Shown in pieces: positions 37,197-49,738 of a stretch of 64,000 nt of DNA (the stretch's first letter is position 1; the number at the start of each line of letters is the position of its first letter). The notes below the pieces were generated by a model. It saw only the letters and a program-made list of their open reading frames with translations. It was not told the DNA's origin and made no database searches. The DNA is from Polynucleobacter necessarius. GTDB lineage: Bacteria > Pseudomonadota > Gammaproteobacteria > Burkholderiales > Burkholderiaceae. The DNA lies in the NCBI GenBank assembly GCA_900095165.1, contig LT606947.1, positions 1,732,309 to 1,796,308 of the forward strand, in the 5' to 3' direction. A program made the position numbers and the translations under genes.

Positions 37197-39536
37197 ATGA
37201 GTGAACTAATGAGTAAACCAAGCAATAGCAGCAAAGAACAACAAATAGCAGATTTAAGAGCAGCTGCTCTCCACTATCACGAGTTTCCTGTTCCAGGAAA
37301 AATCGAAATCGCCCCAACAAAGCAGTTAACTAATCAGCGAGACCTCGCATTGGCTTACACGCCTGGTGTTGCTGCGGCCTGCGAAGAGATTGCTAAAGAT
37401 CCTGCCAATGCATTCCGCTACACAGCGCGCGGCAATTTAGTTGGCGTGATTACCAACGGTACTGCAGTCTTGGGTCTGGAAAATATTGGACCATTGGCAA
37501 GTAAGCCAGTGATGGAAGGTAAGGCAGTTCTCTTTAAGAAATTTGCTGGCATTGATGTTTTCGATGTCGAAGTGAATGAAAACGATCCAGATAAGTTGGT
37601 TGAAATTATTGCTGCACTTGAGCCAACTTTTGGCGGTATCAATTTAGAGGACATCAAAGCCCCAGATTGTTTTGTAGTCGAGCGCAAGTTACAGGCGCGC
37701 ATGAAGATTCCGGTCTTCCATGATGATCAACATGGAACTGCGATCGTGGTTGCTGCTGCGATTCTCAACGGCTTGAAAGTCGTTGGTAAAGATGTCGGCA
37801 ATGTGAAGTTAGTTACTTCGGGTGCTGGCGCAGCTGCTTTGGCTTGCTTAGATTTATTGGTTGATCTTGGTATTCCACGTAAAAATATTTGGGTTACTGA
37901 TTTGGCTGGTGTTGCCTATAAGGGCCGTAAAGAGTTGATGGATTCAGAAAAGGAGCCGTTCTGTCAAGAGACAGAATTGCGCACGCTAGATCAAGCGATT
38001 GAAGGCGCCGATATTTTCTTAGGTCTTTCTGCTGGTGGTGTGCTGAAACAAGACATGGTGAAGAAGATGGCGCCTAAGCCATTGGTCTATGCCTTGGCAA
38101 ATCCAACACCAGAGATTCTTCCTGAAGAAGTAAAAGAAGTTCGTCCTGATGCTGTGATGGCAACTGGTCGCACTGATTATCCAAATCAAGTGAATAACGT
38201 GTTGTGCTTTCCGTTCATCTTCCGTGGCGCATTAGACGTAGGTGCAACCACCATTACGCGTGGCATGGAAGTCGCGGCAGTTAAGGCTGTGGCGGAGTTG
38301 GCACAAGCTGAACAGAGCGAAGTAGTGACCTCTGTGTACGGTATTGAGAGCTTGTCTTTTGGGCCAGAGTATTTGATCCCGAAACCATTTGATCCACGTT
38401 TGATTACTGTCATTGCGCCTGCAGTTGCTAAGGCAGCGATGGATGATGGTGTTGTTCAACGTCCAATTAAAGACTTTGATGCATACCGCAATCAGTTGCA
38501 ACAATTTGTGTATCACTCAGGTACTTTGATGAAGCCACTATTTAGCATTGCTAAACGTGTGCCTGCCGCACAAAAACGTATCGTGTTTGCTGAAGGTGAA
38601 GATGAGCGTGTATTACGTGCAGTGCAAATCATTATTGATGAGCATTTAGCGACACCAATTTTGATTGGACGCCCTGCAGTGATCGAGCATCGCATTGGTA
38701 AGTTTGGCTTGCGTATCAAAGCTGGCGAGGACTTTGAGATTGTGAACCCTGAAAACGATCCGCGCTATCGTGATTTCTGGCAAACCTATTTAGCCTTAAC
38801 TGAGCGCAAGGGTGTTACTGAATCTTTTGCCAAGCTAGAGATGCGTCGTCGCAATAGCTTGATTGGCTCGATCATGATTAGCAAGGGAATGGCTGATGGC
38901 ATGATTTGCGGTACGGTTGGTAATTCAGCTACGCATTTGAAATACATTGATGAAGTAGTTGGCCTTGAACCGGGTGCCAATGTTTATGGCGCAATGTCTG
39001 GATTAATTTTGCCGGGACGCCAAGTGTTCTTGTTAGATACCCATGTCAACATTGATCCAACTGCAGAGCAATTGGCTGAATTGACCTTGATGGCTGCAAG
39101 TGAAATGCGCAAATTAGGTTTGGCGCCTAAGGTTGCGCTCTTGTCACATTCCAACTTTGGTTCAAGTGGCGCTCCTTCCGCAGTCAAAATGCGTGAAGTG
39201 TTGGCGTTGATTCAAAAGGCAGATCCAACTCTCGAGGTGGATGGTGAAATGCATGGCGATAGCGCTTTGGATGAAACCATTCGCGCCAGCACAGTTACTT
39301 CATCTCCTTTAAAAGGCGATGCCAACTTGCTAGTGTTGCCAAATATTGATGCTGCCAACATTTCCTATAACTTACTAAAGACTGCTGCTGGTAACGGTAT
39401 TGCAATCGGCCCATTACTCCTAGGGGCAGCTAAGCCGATTCATATTTTGACGCCATCAGCTACTGTGCGTCGTATCGTCAATGTCACCACTTTGGCGGTA
39501 GTTGAGGCAGCAAGTAACGCTAGAGGTGTGATTTAA
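37197..39536 (+). CDS. maeB: NADP-dependent malic enzyme with phosphotransacetylase-like domain
   Basis: About 779 residues; oxidative decarboxylation of malate to pyruvate with NADPH. The malic enzyme half (1-430) has the Tyr-containing [34 protein letters not shown], the metal site [15 protein letters not shown] and NAD(P)-binding [17 protein letters not shown]. The second half (about 445-780) resembles phosphate acetyltransferase ([36 protein letters not shown]); in MaeB this domain is regulatory rather than a working Pta. Complete. ATG 37197 is chosen; ATG 37209 is an alternative. Confidence 0.95.
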   Translation: MSELMSKPSNSSKEQQIADLRAAALHYHEFPVPGKIEIAPTKQLTNQRDLALAYTPGVAAACEEIAKDPANAFRYTARGNLVGVITNGTAVLGLENIGPLASKPVMEGKAVLFKKFAGIDVFDVEVNENDPDKLVEIIAALEPTFGGINLEDIKAPDCFVVERKLQARMKIPVFHDDQHGTAIVVAAAILNGLKVVGKDVGNVKLVTSGAGAAALACLDLLVDLGIPRKNIWVTDLAGVAYKGRKELMDSEKEPFCQETELRTLDQAIEGADIFLGLSAGGVLKQDMVKKMAPKPLVYALANPTPEILPEEVKEVRPDAVMATGRTDYPNQVNNVLCFPFIFRGALDVGATTITRGMEVAAVKAVAELAQAEQSEVVTSVYGIESLSFGPEYLIPKPFDPRLITVIAPAVAKAAMDDGVVQRPIKDFDAYRNQLQQFVYHSGTLMKPLFSIAKRVPAAQKRIVFAEGEDERVLRAVQIIIDEHLATPILIGRPAVIEHRIGKFGLRIKAGEDFEIVNPENDPRYRDFWQTYLALTERKGVTESFAKLEMRRRNSLIGSIMISKGMADGMICGTVGNSATHLKYIDEVVGLEPGANVYGAMSGLILPGRQVFLLDTHVNIDPTAEQLAELTLMAASEMRKLGLAPKVALLSHSNFGSSGAPSAVKMREVLALIQKADPTLEVDGEMHGDSALDETIRASTVTSSPLKGDANLLVLPNIDAANISYNLLKTAAGNGIAIGPLLLGAAKPIHILTPSATVRRIVNVTTLAVVEAASNARGVI

Positions 39537-39553
39537 GCCGTAAATGTAGTTTT

Positions 39554-39617
39554 TTATTTATGTTAGTTAGCAATAACTAACATAAATAATTATTATATAA
39601 ATCAACGGTTTATATAA
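39554..39617. repeat. Two consecutive AT-rich inverted repeats between maeB and the barstar-like gene
   Basis: The first has 16-bp perfect arms (39554-39569 and 39574-39589) with loop GCAA. The second has 9-bp arms TTATATAAA/TTTATATAA (39593-39601, 39609-39617) around TCAACGG. The first may end maeB transcription, though no clear T-run follows; the second lies about 60 bp before the barstar-like start and could overlap its promoter. Confidence 0.8.
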
Positions 39618-39674
39618 AATGCACTGTAATTGGGCTTGATTTGATGGCGTGTTAAGGGTAACCTGGCACCCATT

Positions 39675-40295
39675 ATGAATAATCGCTCTGAAAATGGCAC
39701 TACAGTAGGCTTCGATGAACACAGTCGAGCTGAAAGTTGGGATAGCAATGATCGACTTGAAACCGAGTCATCTGCTGCCAACATTTATGCCGAGGGTGGT
39801 TTATCTCGTTTACAAACCTATGCAGCAAATCAAGTTTCGGGGAAAAAAGTGACAGCTTCTTGGCGTGCCGCTTTGGCCGTTCGCGATGCCGGACCGCCGG
39901 CAATGTTGCGCAGTGTGCGCCCTAATATCGTGCAATCTATTCGTGCTTTCCGCACTCCTGATCTTCAGGAAGCCGCTACAGAGCTTGGCCAACATTTCAT
40001 TTACGCAAATTGTGCAAATGCGATGACTAAAGGCGAAGTGTTAGAAGCGATTGCGATTGCCTACACATTTACCAAGCAACAGGCGAAGAATTTTGATCCT
40101 TTGTTGGATGCTTTGACAACTACTGTTGATAAGTCTGGTCCACAGCCTGGTTTCGTAGTGGTGCTTGAAGGTTTGCCTTGCACACAGAAGTTTGACAAAG
40201 AAGCTCGTGAGACTCTGTTGGATGTGTTCCGTGATGCTGTGGACTTCTGGTCTGAGCGTCGTACGCCCTATCGCGTGTTCTACTCTTTTGTCTAA
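39675..40295 (+). CDS. Barstar-family (barnase inhibitor-like) protein
   Basis: 206 residues. The first 100 are polar, low in recognisable motifs. The last 100 resemble barstar: an N-terminal FIYANCANAMTKGEVLEAIAIAY helix, then FDPLLDALTTTVDKSG, the strand GFVVVLEGLPC and a final helix with FRDAVDFWSERRTPYRVFYSF. Barstar proteins bind and inhibit barnase-type RNases in the cytoplasm. No barnase-like gene is seen on either side, so it is an orphan here; a role other than antitoxin is possible. Followed by a bidirectional terminator. Confidence 0.72.
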   Translation: MNNRSENGTTVGFDEHSRAESWDSNDRLETESSAANIYAEGGLSRLQTYAANQVSGKKVTASWRAALAVRDAGPPAMLRSVRPNIVQSIRAFRTPDLQEAATELGQHFIYANCANAMTKGEVLEAIAIAYTFTKQQAKNFDPLLDALTTTVDKSGPQPGFVVVLEGLPCTQKFDKEARETLLDVFRDAVDFWSERRTPYRVFYSFV

Positions 40296-40337
40296 CACTC
40301 GCTATAAGTAATGAAGCGGTAAGGTAGTAAATCAGCA

Positions 40338-40364
40338 AAAATCGCCTCTATTTGAGGCGATTTT
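40338..40364. terminator. Bidirectional terminator between the barstar-like gene and rsmE
   Basis: Eleven-bp stem AAAATCGCCTC/GAGGCGATTTT (40338-40348, 40354-40364) with a 5-base loop. A-rich on one side and T-rich on the other, so it works in both directions. Its right arm encodes the last residues of RsmE. Confidence 0.85.
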
Positions 40365-41109
40365 GCATTTCTGGATTCCAAATGCTATGAACAGCTGTTA
40401 TCGCTACAATTCCAGCGGTCTCAGTTCGTAATACCCGATTACCCAAAGAAACAATCTGATAACCAGCAGCCTGAGCTTGAGCCTCTTCTTCTGGAGAGTG
40501 TCCACCCTCGGGCCCAATCATCAAAATAACATCCTGTGGCGGACTTTCGATAAGTACTGAATACAAGCTTTTGTCGGTATTTGGTCTTAAAAGAAGCTTA
40601 AGTTTGGTTTTGTGTGGCTTTTGTAGATAAGCTTCAAAACTTTGAACTGGCTCTACTGAAGCTAAAACTGTGCGATCACATTGTTCACAGGCCGCTTGCA
40701 CAATGCCCTCCCAGTGGAGGAGGCGATTTTGAGCCCTCTCAGCATCGCTAGAGCGAGTCAATTTGATGGCTGAGCGCTCACATTGCAGTGGTGCAATGAA
40801 TTGAACGCCGGTCTCTATGGCCTTTTCTACCGCCCAATCCATCTTGTCGCCACCAGCTAAGCCTTGCGCCAAGGTAATGGCATAAGGGCTCTCACGATGG
40901 GTATCCAGGTGAATATCACTTAACTCGGCTTCCCCGGATTTATTGCCCAGGGAGAGGAGTTTGGCTTTGGCAACCTGGCCTTTTCCATCAAAGATGGGGA
41001 AGAATTCTCCGATCTGAACACGGCGGACGCGCAAGTGATGCGCGAGCTCAGGAGTGAGGGTATTTGGCTTTTGGATTTCCCATGGGCCGGGAAGATAAAA
41101 TTGAGGCAT
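40348..41109 (-). CDS. rsmE: 16S rRNA (uracil-1498-N3)-methyltransferase
   Basis: 253 residues of the SPOUT class. An N-terminal PUA-like domain (LAHHLRVRRVQIGEFFPIFDGKG) precedes the knotted SAM domain with DWAVEKAIETGVQFIAPLQCERS, LMIGPEGGHSPEEEAQAQ and the knot LGNRVLRTETAGIVAITAV. All are RsmE signatures. The final codons overlap the terminator hairpin. Divergent from tkt (43 bp). Confidence 0.95.
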   Translation of the reverse strand: MPQFYLPGPWEIQKPNTLTPELAHHLRVRRVQIGEFFPIFDGKGQVAKAKLLSLGNKSGEAELSDIHLDTHRESPYAITLAQGLAGGDKMDWAVEKAIETGVQFIAPLQCERSAIKLTRSSDAERAQNRLLHWEGIVQAACEQCDRTVLASVEPVQSFEAYLQKPHKTKLKLLLRPNTDKSLYSVLIESPPQDVILMIGPEGGHSPEEEAQAQAAGYQIVSLGNRVLRTETAGIVAITAVHSIWNPEMQNRLK

Positions 41110-41152
41110 TACTGAAATATAGCTAATTAATTTTCCAGAGACCCAATTTACG

Positions 41153-43147
41153 ATGTCAAACCTTCAAATTCGTATGGCAAACGCCATTCGCGCCTTATCC
41201 ATGGATGCAGTTCAACAAGTCAATTCCGGCCACCCTGGAATGCCAATGGGTATGGCTGATATTGCAGTTGGTCTTTGGAATGAGCATTTGCAACATAACC
41301 CAACTGATCCGCTTTGGATGAATCGCGATCGCTTTGTTTTGTCGAATGGTCATGGCTCGATGTTGTTGTATTCCTTGTTGCATCTGACTGGCTATGACTT
41401 ACCAATGAGCGAGTTGAAAAACTTTCGTCAGTTACATAGCAAAACTGCAGGACATCCTGAATATGGAATTACTCCCGGCGTAGAAACAACTACTGGTCCT
41501 TTGGGTCAAGGTATTTCTAATGCGATTGGTATGGCGCTGGCAGAAAAATTATTAGCGCAAGAATTTAATCGCCCAGGCCACGATATTGTTGATCACTACA
41601 CCTATGTATTTTTAGGTGATGGTTGTTTGATGGAAGGCATTAGTCATGAAGTCTGCTCATTGGCTGGCACACTCAAGCTGAATAAACTGATTGCGCTATG
41701 GGATGACAATGGCATCTCCATTGATGGCAAGGTTGTTTCTTGGTTTAACGAAGATACGCCAAAGCGTTTTGAGGCTTATGGCTGGAATGCGATTCGTGAT
41801 GTTGATGGCCATGATGCAGAGGCTGTGTCTGGCGCAATCGCCAAAGCCAAGAAGAGTGACAAGCCAACTTTGATCTGTTGCAAGACAGCGATTGGTCAAG
41901 GCTCGCCGAATATGGCTGGTAGCGACAAGGTGCATGGTTCCCCATTGGGCGCAGCTGAAATTGCCGCAACTCGCGTTGCATTGAACTGGCCATATGCCCC
42001 GTTTGAAATTCCGAAAGATATCTACGATGCTTGGGATTTCAAAAAGCGTGGTCAAGCTGCTGAGCATGAGTGGAATAAAGAATTCCAAGCCTACAAAAAT
42101 AAATATCCAGAACTGGCTTCTGAATTACAGCGCCGTATGCAAGGCGAGCTGTCTAAAGATTTCTCCAAGACTTTGGATGTATATTTAAAAACTTGTGAAA
42201 CCAAAGCAGAAACCATTGCTACTCGTAAAGCAAGTCAAAATGCCATCGAGGCATTAGCTCCTGCATTGCCAGAATTTATGGGTGGCTCTGCTGACTTAAC
42301 GGGTTCTAATTTAACTAACTGGGCTTCATGTAAAGCTGTACGTGGTGACCAATGGGGTAACCACATTAATTACGGTGTGCGTGAATTTGGTATGAGTGCC
42401 ATCATGAACGGTATCGCTTTGCATGGTGGGTACATTCCATTTGGCGGCACATTCTTAACTTTCTCTGATTACAGTCGCAATGCATTGCGCATGGCGGCAT
42501 TGATGAAGTTGCGTAGCATCTTTGTCTTTACCCATGATTCGATTGGTTTGGGTGAGGATGGTCCTACACATCAATCTGTTGAGCATGTAGCGAGCCTGCG
42601 ATTGATTCCGAATTTAATGGTTTGGCGTCCATGCGATACCACTGAGAGTGCGGTTGCATGGGGCGCTGCAATTGAACGTAAGCATGGTCCAAGCGCTTTG
42701 ATCTTCAGTCGTCAAAACTGCCCATTTGTGTCTCGCAATAGACAACAAGTAAAAGATATTGCGCGCGGTGGATATGTATTGCGTGATCCAAAGAAGTCGA
42801 AGATCGATGCAGTGATTATTGCTACGGGATCTGAGATTGCTTTAGCGTTGCAAACTGCTGAGCGTTTAGAGGGTGAGGGTTTTGGAGTTCGCGTAGTGTC
42901 GATTCCATCAACGACAGTATTTGATCAACAAGATGCTGCTTACAAAGCAAAAATCTTGCCGGCTGACGTTCCGCGCATTGCTGTTGAAGCAGGTGTGAGT
43001 GATTTCTGGTGGAAGTACGGTTGCGCAGCAGTGCATGGGGTCGATACCTTTGGTGAATCAGCTCCAGCATCGGTGCTCTATGAATACTTTGGTTTAACAG
43101 TCGATCAGATTGCTAAAACTGTGAAGCAATGCATCGCCAAGAAATAG
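41153..43147 (+). CDS. tkt: Transketolase
   Basis: 664 residues; thiamine-pyrophosphate enzyme of the pentose phosphate pathway. Signatures: [38 protein letters not shown], the TPP motif [30 protein letters not shown], the [14 protein letters not shown] loop and the C-terminal [12 protein letters not shown]. Intact, which means the cell must obtain thiamine pyrophosphate although thiL in this window is damaged. gap follows after 56 bp in the same direction. Confidence 0.97.
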   Translation: MSNLQIRMANAIRALSMDAVQQVNSGHPGMPMGMADIAVGLWNEHLQHNPTDPLWMNRDRFVLSNGHGSMLLYSLLHLTGYDLPMSELKNFRQLHSKTAGHPEYGITPGVETTTGPLGQGISNAIGMALAEKLLAQEFNRPGHDIVDHYTYVFLGDGCLMEGISHEVCSLAGTLKLNKLIALWDDNGISIDGKVVSWFNEDTPKRFEAYGWNAIRDVDGHDAEAVSGAIAKAKKSDKPTLICCKTAIGQGSPNMAGSDKVHGSPLGAAEIAATRVALNWPYAPFEIPKDIYDAWDFKKRGQAAEHEWNKEFQAYKNKYPELASELQRRMQGELSKDFSKTLDVYLKTCETKAETIATRKASQNAIEALAPALPEFMGGSADLTGSNLTNWASCKAVRGDQWGNHINYGVREFGMSAIMNGIALHGGYIPFGGTFLTFSDYSRNALRMAALMKLRSIFVFTHDSIGLGEDGPTHQSVEHVASLRLIPNLMVWRPCDTTESAVAWGAAIERKHGPSALIFSRQNCPFVSRNRQQVKDIARGGYVLRDPKKSKIDAVIIATGSEIALALQTAERLEGEGFGVRVVSIPSTTVFDQQDAAYKAKILPADVPRIAVEAGVSDFWWKYGCAAVHGVDTFGESAPASVLYEYFGLTVDQIAKTVKQCIAKK

Positions 43148-43203
43148 AAAAGACAAGAAGCAAAGTATTTATTTAAGAATTCAAAATTAGCAAGGGGAAT
43201 GGA

Positions 43204-44232
43204 ATGACAATTCGTGTCGCAATTAACGGTTATGGTCGTATTGGTCGCATGGTCTTACGTGCTTTGTATGAAGATCAAGTCAATGGCAAGCCAAAACGTG
43301 ATATCAAAATCGTGGCGATTAATGCCATGAGTGATATCGACATTAATGCGCACCTGACGCAATATGATTCTGCGCACGGTCGTTTTCCTGCTGAAGTAAA
43401 AGTGGACGGCGATTGCATGGTGGTCAATGGCGATCGCATCAAAATGTTCTCAACCCGCAATCCTTTAGAAACATCTTGGGGTGAGTTGGACGTAGATTTG
43501 GTGCTCGAGTGCTCAGGTAAATTCACTTCAAAAGAAAAAGCCATGGTGCATATCTCTCAGGGCGCGAAGAAGGTGCTGATTTCTGCTCCAGGCGAAAAAG
43601 ATGTGGATGCCACAATCGTTTACGGTGTTAATCAGCAAGTTCTGAAGCCAAGCGATGTCGTGGTTTCTAACGCGAGCTGTACGACCAACTGTTTAGCCCC
43701 GCTAGTTAAGCCATTGCTAGAGAAGATTGGTATTGAGTCTGGTTTGATGACCACGATTCATGCATTTACTAATGATCAGGTCCTGACTGACGTGTATCAC
43801 AAGGATATGCGCCGTGCGCGTTCTGCTGTGACCAGCATGATTCCAACTAAGACGGGTGCTGCAAAAGCAGTTGGCTTGGTATTGCCAGCTTTGGCGGGGC
43901 GCTTTGATGGTTTTGCAATGCGCGTGCCCGTCATTAACGTTTCTGTTGTGGATTTAACCTTTGCTGCCAGCCGCGCTACTAGCGTGGACGAAGTGAATTC
44001 AATCCTCAAGACAGCGAGCGAGGGTGAGTTGAAGGGTATTTTGGGTTTCAATACCTTGCCTTTGGTTTCCATCGACTTCAATCACGATCCACGCCCAAGT
44101 ATTTACGATGCCTCTCAGACTCGCGTGTCAGCAGATGGCAAGTTAGTCAAAGTCTTGGCTTGGTATGACAACGAGTGGGGCTATTCAGTCCAAATGCTCA
44201 ATGCTGCTGAAGCATTGATGGCTGTAAAGTAA
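43204..44232 (+). CDS. gap: Glyceraldehyde-3-phosphate dehydrogenase
   Basis: 342 residues. Rossmann start [20 protein letters not shown], catalytic Cys in [18 protein letters not shown] near residue 160, catalytic His in [10 protein letters not shown], then [18 protein letters not shown] and [13 protein letters not shown]. An insertion [10 protein letters not shown] near residue 26 is usual in Burkholderiales. Probably in one transcript with tkt; a strong terminator follows. Confidence 0.97.
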   Translation: MTIRVAINGYGRIGRMVLRALYEDQVNGKPKRDIKIVAINAMSDIDINAHLTQYDSAHGRFPAEVKVDGDCMVVNGDRIKMFSTRNPLETSWGELDVDLVLECSGKFTSKEKAMVHISQGAKKVLISAPGEKDVDATIVYGVNQQVLKPSDVVVSNASCTTNCLAPLVKPLLEKIGIESGLMTTIHAFTNDQVLTDVYHKDMRRARSAVTSMIPTKTGAAKAVGLVLPALAGRFDGFAMRVPVINVSVVDLTFAASRATSVDEVNSILKTASEGELKGILGFNTLPLVSIDFNHDPRPSIYDASQTRVSADGKLVKVLAWYDNEWGYSVQMLNAAEALMAVK

Positions 44233-44284
44233 ATAATTGATTGGGTTTCAACGCTAAAAGCCCTTAAATTCTTGTTTTAGACGT

Positions 44285-44312
44285 AAAAAAGACCTCAATT
44301 GAGGTCTTTTTT
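44285..44312. terminator. Bidirectional terminator between gap and fur
   Basis: A perfect 28-bp palindrome with AAAAAAGACCTC/GAGGTCTTTTTT arms and an AATT centre, giving A-rich and T-rich sides. It sits between the convergent genes gap and fur. Confidence 0.93.
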
Positions 44313-44338
44313 CATTATCTGAGCTTATCTTTCAAATA

Positions 44339-44797
44339 TTAGGATTTTGGCTTATTGCGGCAATTCTTCTTTTGGCAGTGACCATACATCGCCAAAGAGT
44401 GTTTCTGGAGCTTAAAACCGAGGTTTTTGGCGATATCGCGCTGTCTTTTCTCAATTGCCTCATCAACAAACTCTTCAACATTACCGCAATCTAGGCAAAC
44501 CAAATGATCGTGATGCTGCCCCTCATTTAGCTCATAAATAGCCCTACCATCTCCCTTGCTTGACTCAAAATGACTGCGGAGCAAAAGCCCTGCTTGTTCA
44601 AACTGGATGAGTACCCGATACACCGTGGCTAAACCAATTTCTTTGTCATCCTTGGCTAAGGCCATGAAGACGTCTTCGGCGCTAAAGTGCGTGCCACCAT
44701 TTTGATGAAAAAAGTCCAAGATTTTCATGCGTGGACCGGTCGCCTTGAGGCCAATATCGCGTAAATCTGCTGGAGTGGGGTTTTGGTTCATATTCAT
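44339..44797 (-). CDS. fur: Ferric uptake regulator Fur
   Basis: About 152 residues. The N-terminal winged helix (LRDIGLKATGPRMKILDFF, FSAEDVFMALAKDDKEIGLATVYRVLIQFEQAGLL) and the C-terminal dimerisation/metal region (EGQHHDHLVCLDCGNVEEFVDE with the HHDH cluster and Cys-x2-Cys) are standard for Fur. The start MNMNQNPTPADLR (44795-44797) is preferred; an extension upstream would run into bamE. Divergent from bamE with 43 bp between. A second Cys pair lies in YGHCQKKNC near the end. Confidence 0.95.
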   Translation of the reverse strand: MNMNQNPTPADLRDIGLKATGPRMKILDFFHQNGGTHFSAEDVFMALAKDDKEIGLATVYRVLIQFEQAGLLLRSHFESSKGDGRAIYELNEGQHHDHLVCLDCGNVEEFVDEAIEKRQRDIAKNLGFKLQKHSLAMYGHCQKKNCRNKPKS

Positions 44798-44840
44798 GAG
44801 TTTGGGAGCTAAAATCAATGCCTTAATGATACGGCCTGCC

Positions 44841-45563
44841 ATGCAAAATTGCCCTCAACTTTTTACTCGTCTATTGAACTCCATTTCTGGGGTTTTTGGC
44901 CTCGCTCGGTCTGGACTAGTTATTGCCACTGTTAGTTCAGTAATCATCGCTACTGGATGTACCAGTGCTGTAGACGAAACCCAGCGTGCTTGGATGAATA
45001 AAGTCTTTAGACCATACGTTCCTGATGTGGTGCAGGGTAACTTCATTTCAAGCGAGCAATACGTCAAGTTACAAATTGGTCAGAGTCGTGAGCAGGTTCG
45101 TCAAATTCTGGGAACACCTTTGCTTGCTAGCTATTTCCACGCCAATCGCTGGGATTACGTTTTTGAATTTAAGCGTTCCGGTCAGGTGATGGGTAAAGAG
45201 CGTCGCGTCACCGTATTTTTCGAAGGCGATAAATTAGTTAAGTTCCAGGGTGATGCCTTGCCAACTGAAGTGGAGTTGGTTGCCGAGATTGATGGCTATG
45301 CAAAAACTAAACGTTCATTCTGGGACGTTATGACGGGCTCGAATAAACCCCCAGTTACCCCGCCTTTGCAGCAGCCAGAGTTGCTGGTACCTAGTCCAAC
45401 CAATAATTTGCCAGCTGGCACACCTGTGCCTGCGGCTCCAACCAGCAGTTCATTTTGGGGCTTTTTTAGCTTTTCAAAAAAATCACCAGATGCTCAGCCT
45501 GAGCTTCAGCCCTTAGGCCCAGACGCCCTCAATATTCCGCAGCAGGCTACTGAAGCGAAGTAA
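44841..45563 (+). CDS. bamE: Outer membrane protein assembly factor BamE (SmpA/OmlA)
   Basis: 240 residues. A long signal segment ends in lipobox IATGC (Cys near residue 40), giving an outer-membrane lipoprotein. The SmpA/OmlA fold is YVKLQIGQSREQVRQILGTPLLASYFHANRWDYVFEF and the following strand with RVTVFFEGDKL. The last 80 residues are Pro/Ser-rich and low-complexity, longer than in E. coli BamE. The order fur<>bamE-dapB is typical. Confidence 0.93.
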   Translation: MQNCPQLFTRLLNSISGVFGLARSGLVIATVSSVIIATGCTSAVDETQRAWMNKVFRPYVPDVVQGNFISSEQYVKLQIGQSREQVRQILGTPLLASYFHANRWDYVFEFKRSGQVMGKERRVTVFFEGDKLVKFQGDALPTEVELVAEIDGYAKTKRSFWDVMTGSNKPPVTPPLQQPELLVPSPTNNLPAGTPVPAAPTSSSFWGFFSFSKKSPDAQPELQPLGPDALNIPQQATEAK

Positions 45564-45627
45564 AGATAAAGTTGTGTTGAGGTCGAGTGGTTTTTTCGAC
45601 AACCTTTAATAAGAAACGAAGATACGA

Positions 45628-46431
45628 ATGATGAAAATCGCAATTGCTGGTGCAACCGGCCGCATGGGAAAAATGTTGATCGAGGCTGTGCTCAATTGCT
45701 CAGATACTGAGTTGGTTGGCGTCTTAGAGCATGAATCTTGCCCACTACTGGGTGAAGATGCTGGTGCGTTCTTGAGTAAAAAAACTGGCGTAGCAATTAC
45801 ATCGGATATTACGAAAGCTTTAACTGGCGCTGAGTTTTTAATTGACTTCACGCGACCAGAAGGCACGATGGCCCATTTAGCTGTGGCGCAAAAGACCGGC
45901 AGCAAAATGATTATCGGAACCACTGGTCTAAATCAGGAACAAATCAATAGTCTTAAGAAAGCCTCAGCAAATTTAGCAATTGTGTTTGCTCCAAACATGA
46001 GCGTTGGTGTCAATGCCACATTCAAATTATTAGAAATAGCTGCAAAGATGTTGAACGAAGGTTACGACATTGAAATCATTGAAGCCCATCATCGTCATAA
46101 GGTGGATGCCCCGTCGGGTACCGCACTCAGAATGGGTGAAGTGATCGCCGATGCGCTTGGTGAGAAATTGGATGATGTTGCTGTGTATGCCCGCGAAGGT
46201 CACACCGGCGAGCGCACGGCGGGCTCGATCGGTTTTGCCACTATTCGTGGTGGAGATATTGTGGGTGATCACATCGTCTTATTTGCAGGCGAGGGTGAGC
46301 GCATTGAGATTAGTCATAAGTCTTCTAGCCGTCAGTCTTATGCACAAGGCTCATTACGCGCTGCACGCTTCTTGCAGGGTCAGAATTCCGGTTTATATGA
46401 CATGCAAGATGTTCTTGGCCTACGTAAGTAA
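45628..46431 (+). CDS. dapB: 4-hydroxy-tetrahydrodipicolinate reductase
   Basis: 267 residues; lysine and diaminopimelate synthesis. [19 protein letters not shown] at the start binds NAD(P)[14 protein letters not shown] near 75, [13 protein letters not shown] near 100, [17 protein letters not shown], and the substrate/catalytic signature [23 protein letters not shown] near 150. Complete. The second Met codon (45631) is an equally possible start. Confidence 0.97.
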   Translation: MMKIAIAGATGRMGKMLIEAVLNCSDTELVGVLEHESCPLLGEDAGAFLSKKTGVAITSDITKALTGAEFLIDFTRPEGTMAHLAVAQKTGSKMIIGTTGLNQEQINSLKKASANLAIVFAPNMSVGVNATFKLLEIAAKMLNEGYDIEIIEAHHRHKVDAPSGTALRMGEVIADALGEKLDDVAVYAREGHTGERTAGSIGFATIRGGDIVGDHIVLFAGEGERIEISHKSSSRQSYAQGSLRAARFLQGQNSGLYDMQDVLGLRK

Positions 46432-46482
46432 ATGCAGTAAATCAATTTAGTAAAACAGAATAGAAGAAAAGAGTTGTATTGA

Positions 46483-49155
<2,673 letters not shown>

Positions 49156-49191
49156 ATCGCTAACGAATTATTTTGAATAGAAACTAAACAC

Positions 49192-49719
49192 ATGCGCGTA
49201 AATCACTTTCGACGTACTCTGCTTGGGCTTCTCGCCTTAGCTCCAGTCAGTGGTTTGATAGCCTGCGGCTATCGCTTACGTGGCATGGTCGATTTGCCAT
49301 TTAAGGTTATTGCAATCACTGGTAACCCATCGCCACCATTACGTGCTGATTTGCAAACAGCCATCTTGACTGGTACCGATGCAAAGGTCGCTATTAATCC
49401 TAAAGATGCTGATCTCATCCTAGAAATCACTAGTGATTTAAATGGCCATGAGATCTTGGCCTACTACTCGAATGGCCAGGTCTCAGCCTATCGCCTAAAT
49501 ATCCGTGTTGAGTTTAGGGCACATGACAATGCTGGGGCTGACGTGGTACCTGAAGTTGAAATCTACATGACTCGAGATATAGACTTCTCGGTATCCACTG
49601 TTTTGGCGACCGATGTCCAAGTGCAGCAGTTCTTGACTCAGATGCGTAGAGATCTGGCGGTACAGATTCTACGTCGTGTTTCTGTGTCTGCTCGAGTGCT
49701 GCAGGCTAAAAGCTTTTAA
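49192..49719 (+). CDS. lptE: LPS-assembly lipoprotein LptE
   Basis: 175 residues. Signal peptide RRTLLGLLALAPVSGLIACG with lipobox Cys near 25, followed directly by GYRLRG, the usual LptE start after the Cys. The rest is the mixed alpha/beta fold that plugs LptD in the outer membrane (DADLILEITSDLNGHEILAYYSNGQVSAYRL, then TRDIDFSVSTVLATDVQVQQF). Position between leuS and holA is conserved across proteobacteria. Confidence 0.93.
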   Translation: MRVNHFRRTLLGLLALAPVSGLIACGYRLRGMVDLPFKVIAITGNPSPPLRADLQTAILTGTDAKVAINPKDADLILEITSDLNGHEILAYYSNGQVSAYRLNIRVEFRAHDNAGADVVPEVEIYMTRDIDFSVSTVLATDVQVQQFLTQMRRDLAVQILRRVSVSARVLQAKSF

Positions 49720-49738
49720 AGAATGACGAGCAAATCGC

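Noticed and set aside
38232-38516. Open frame on the minus strand inside maeB
   Set aside because: Lies entirely within a well-conserved malic enzyme gene; composition is that of an antisense shadow and no ribosome site is present. The same applies to dozens of similar frames inside nrdA, leuS, tkt, accC and others.
44727-44840. Upstream extension of the bamE reading frame
   Set aside because: It would run antisense through the start of fur; ATG 44841 gives a normal lipoprotein signal, so the extension is chance.
44798-44840. Fur box between fur and bamE
   Set aside because: Only a short AATGAT-type match is present; it does not form the 19-bp inverted repeat needed for a confident call.
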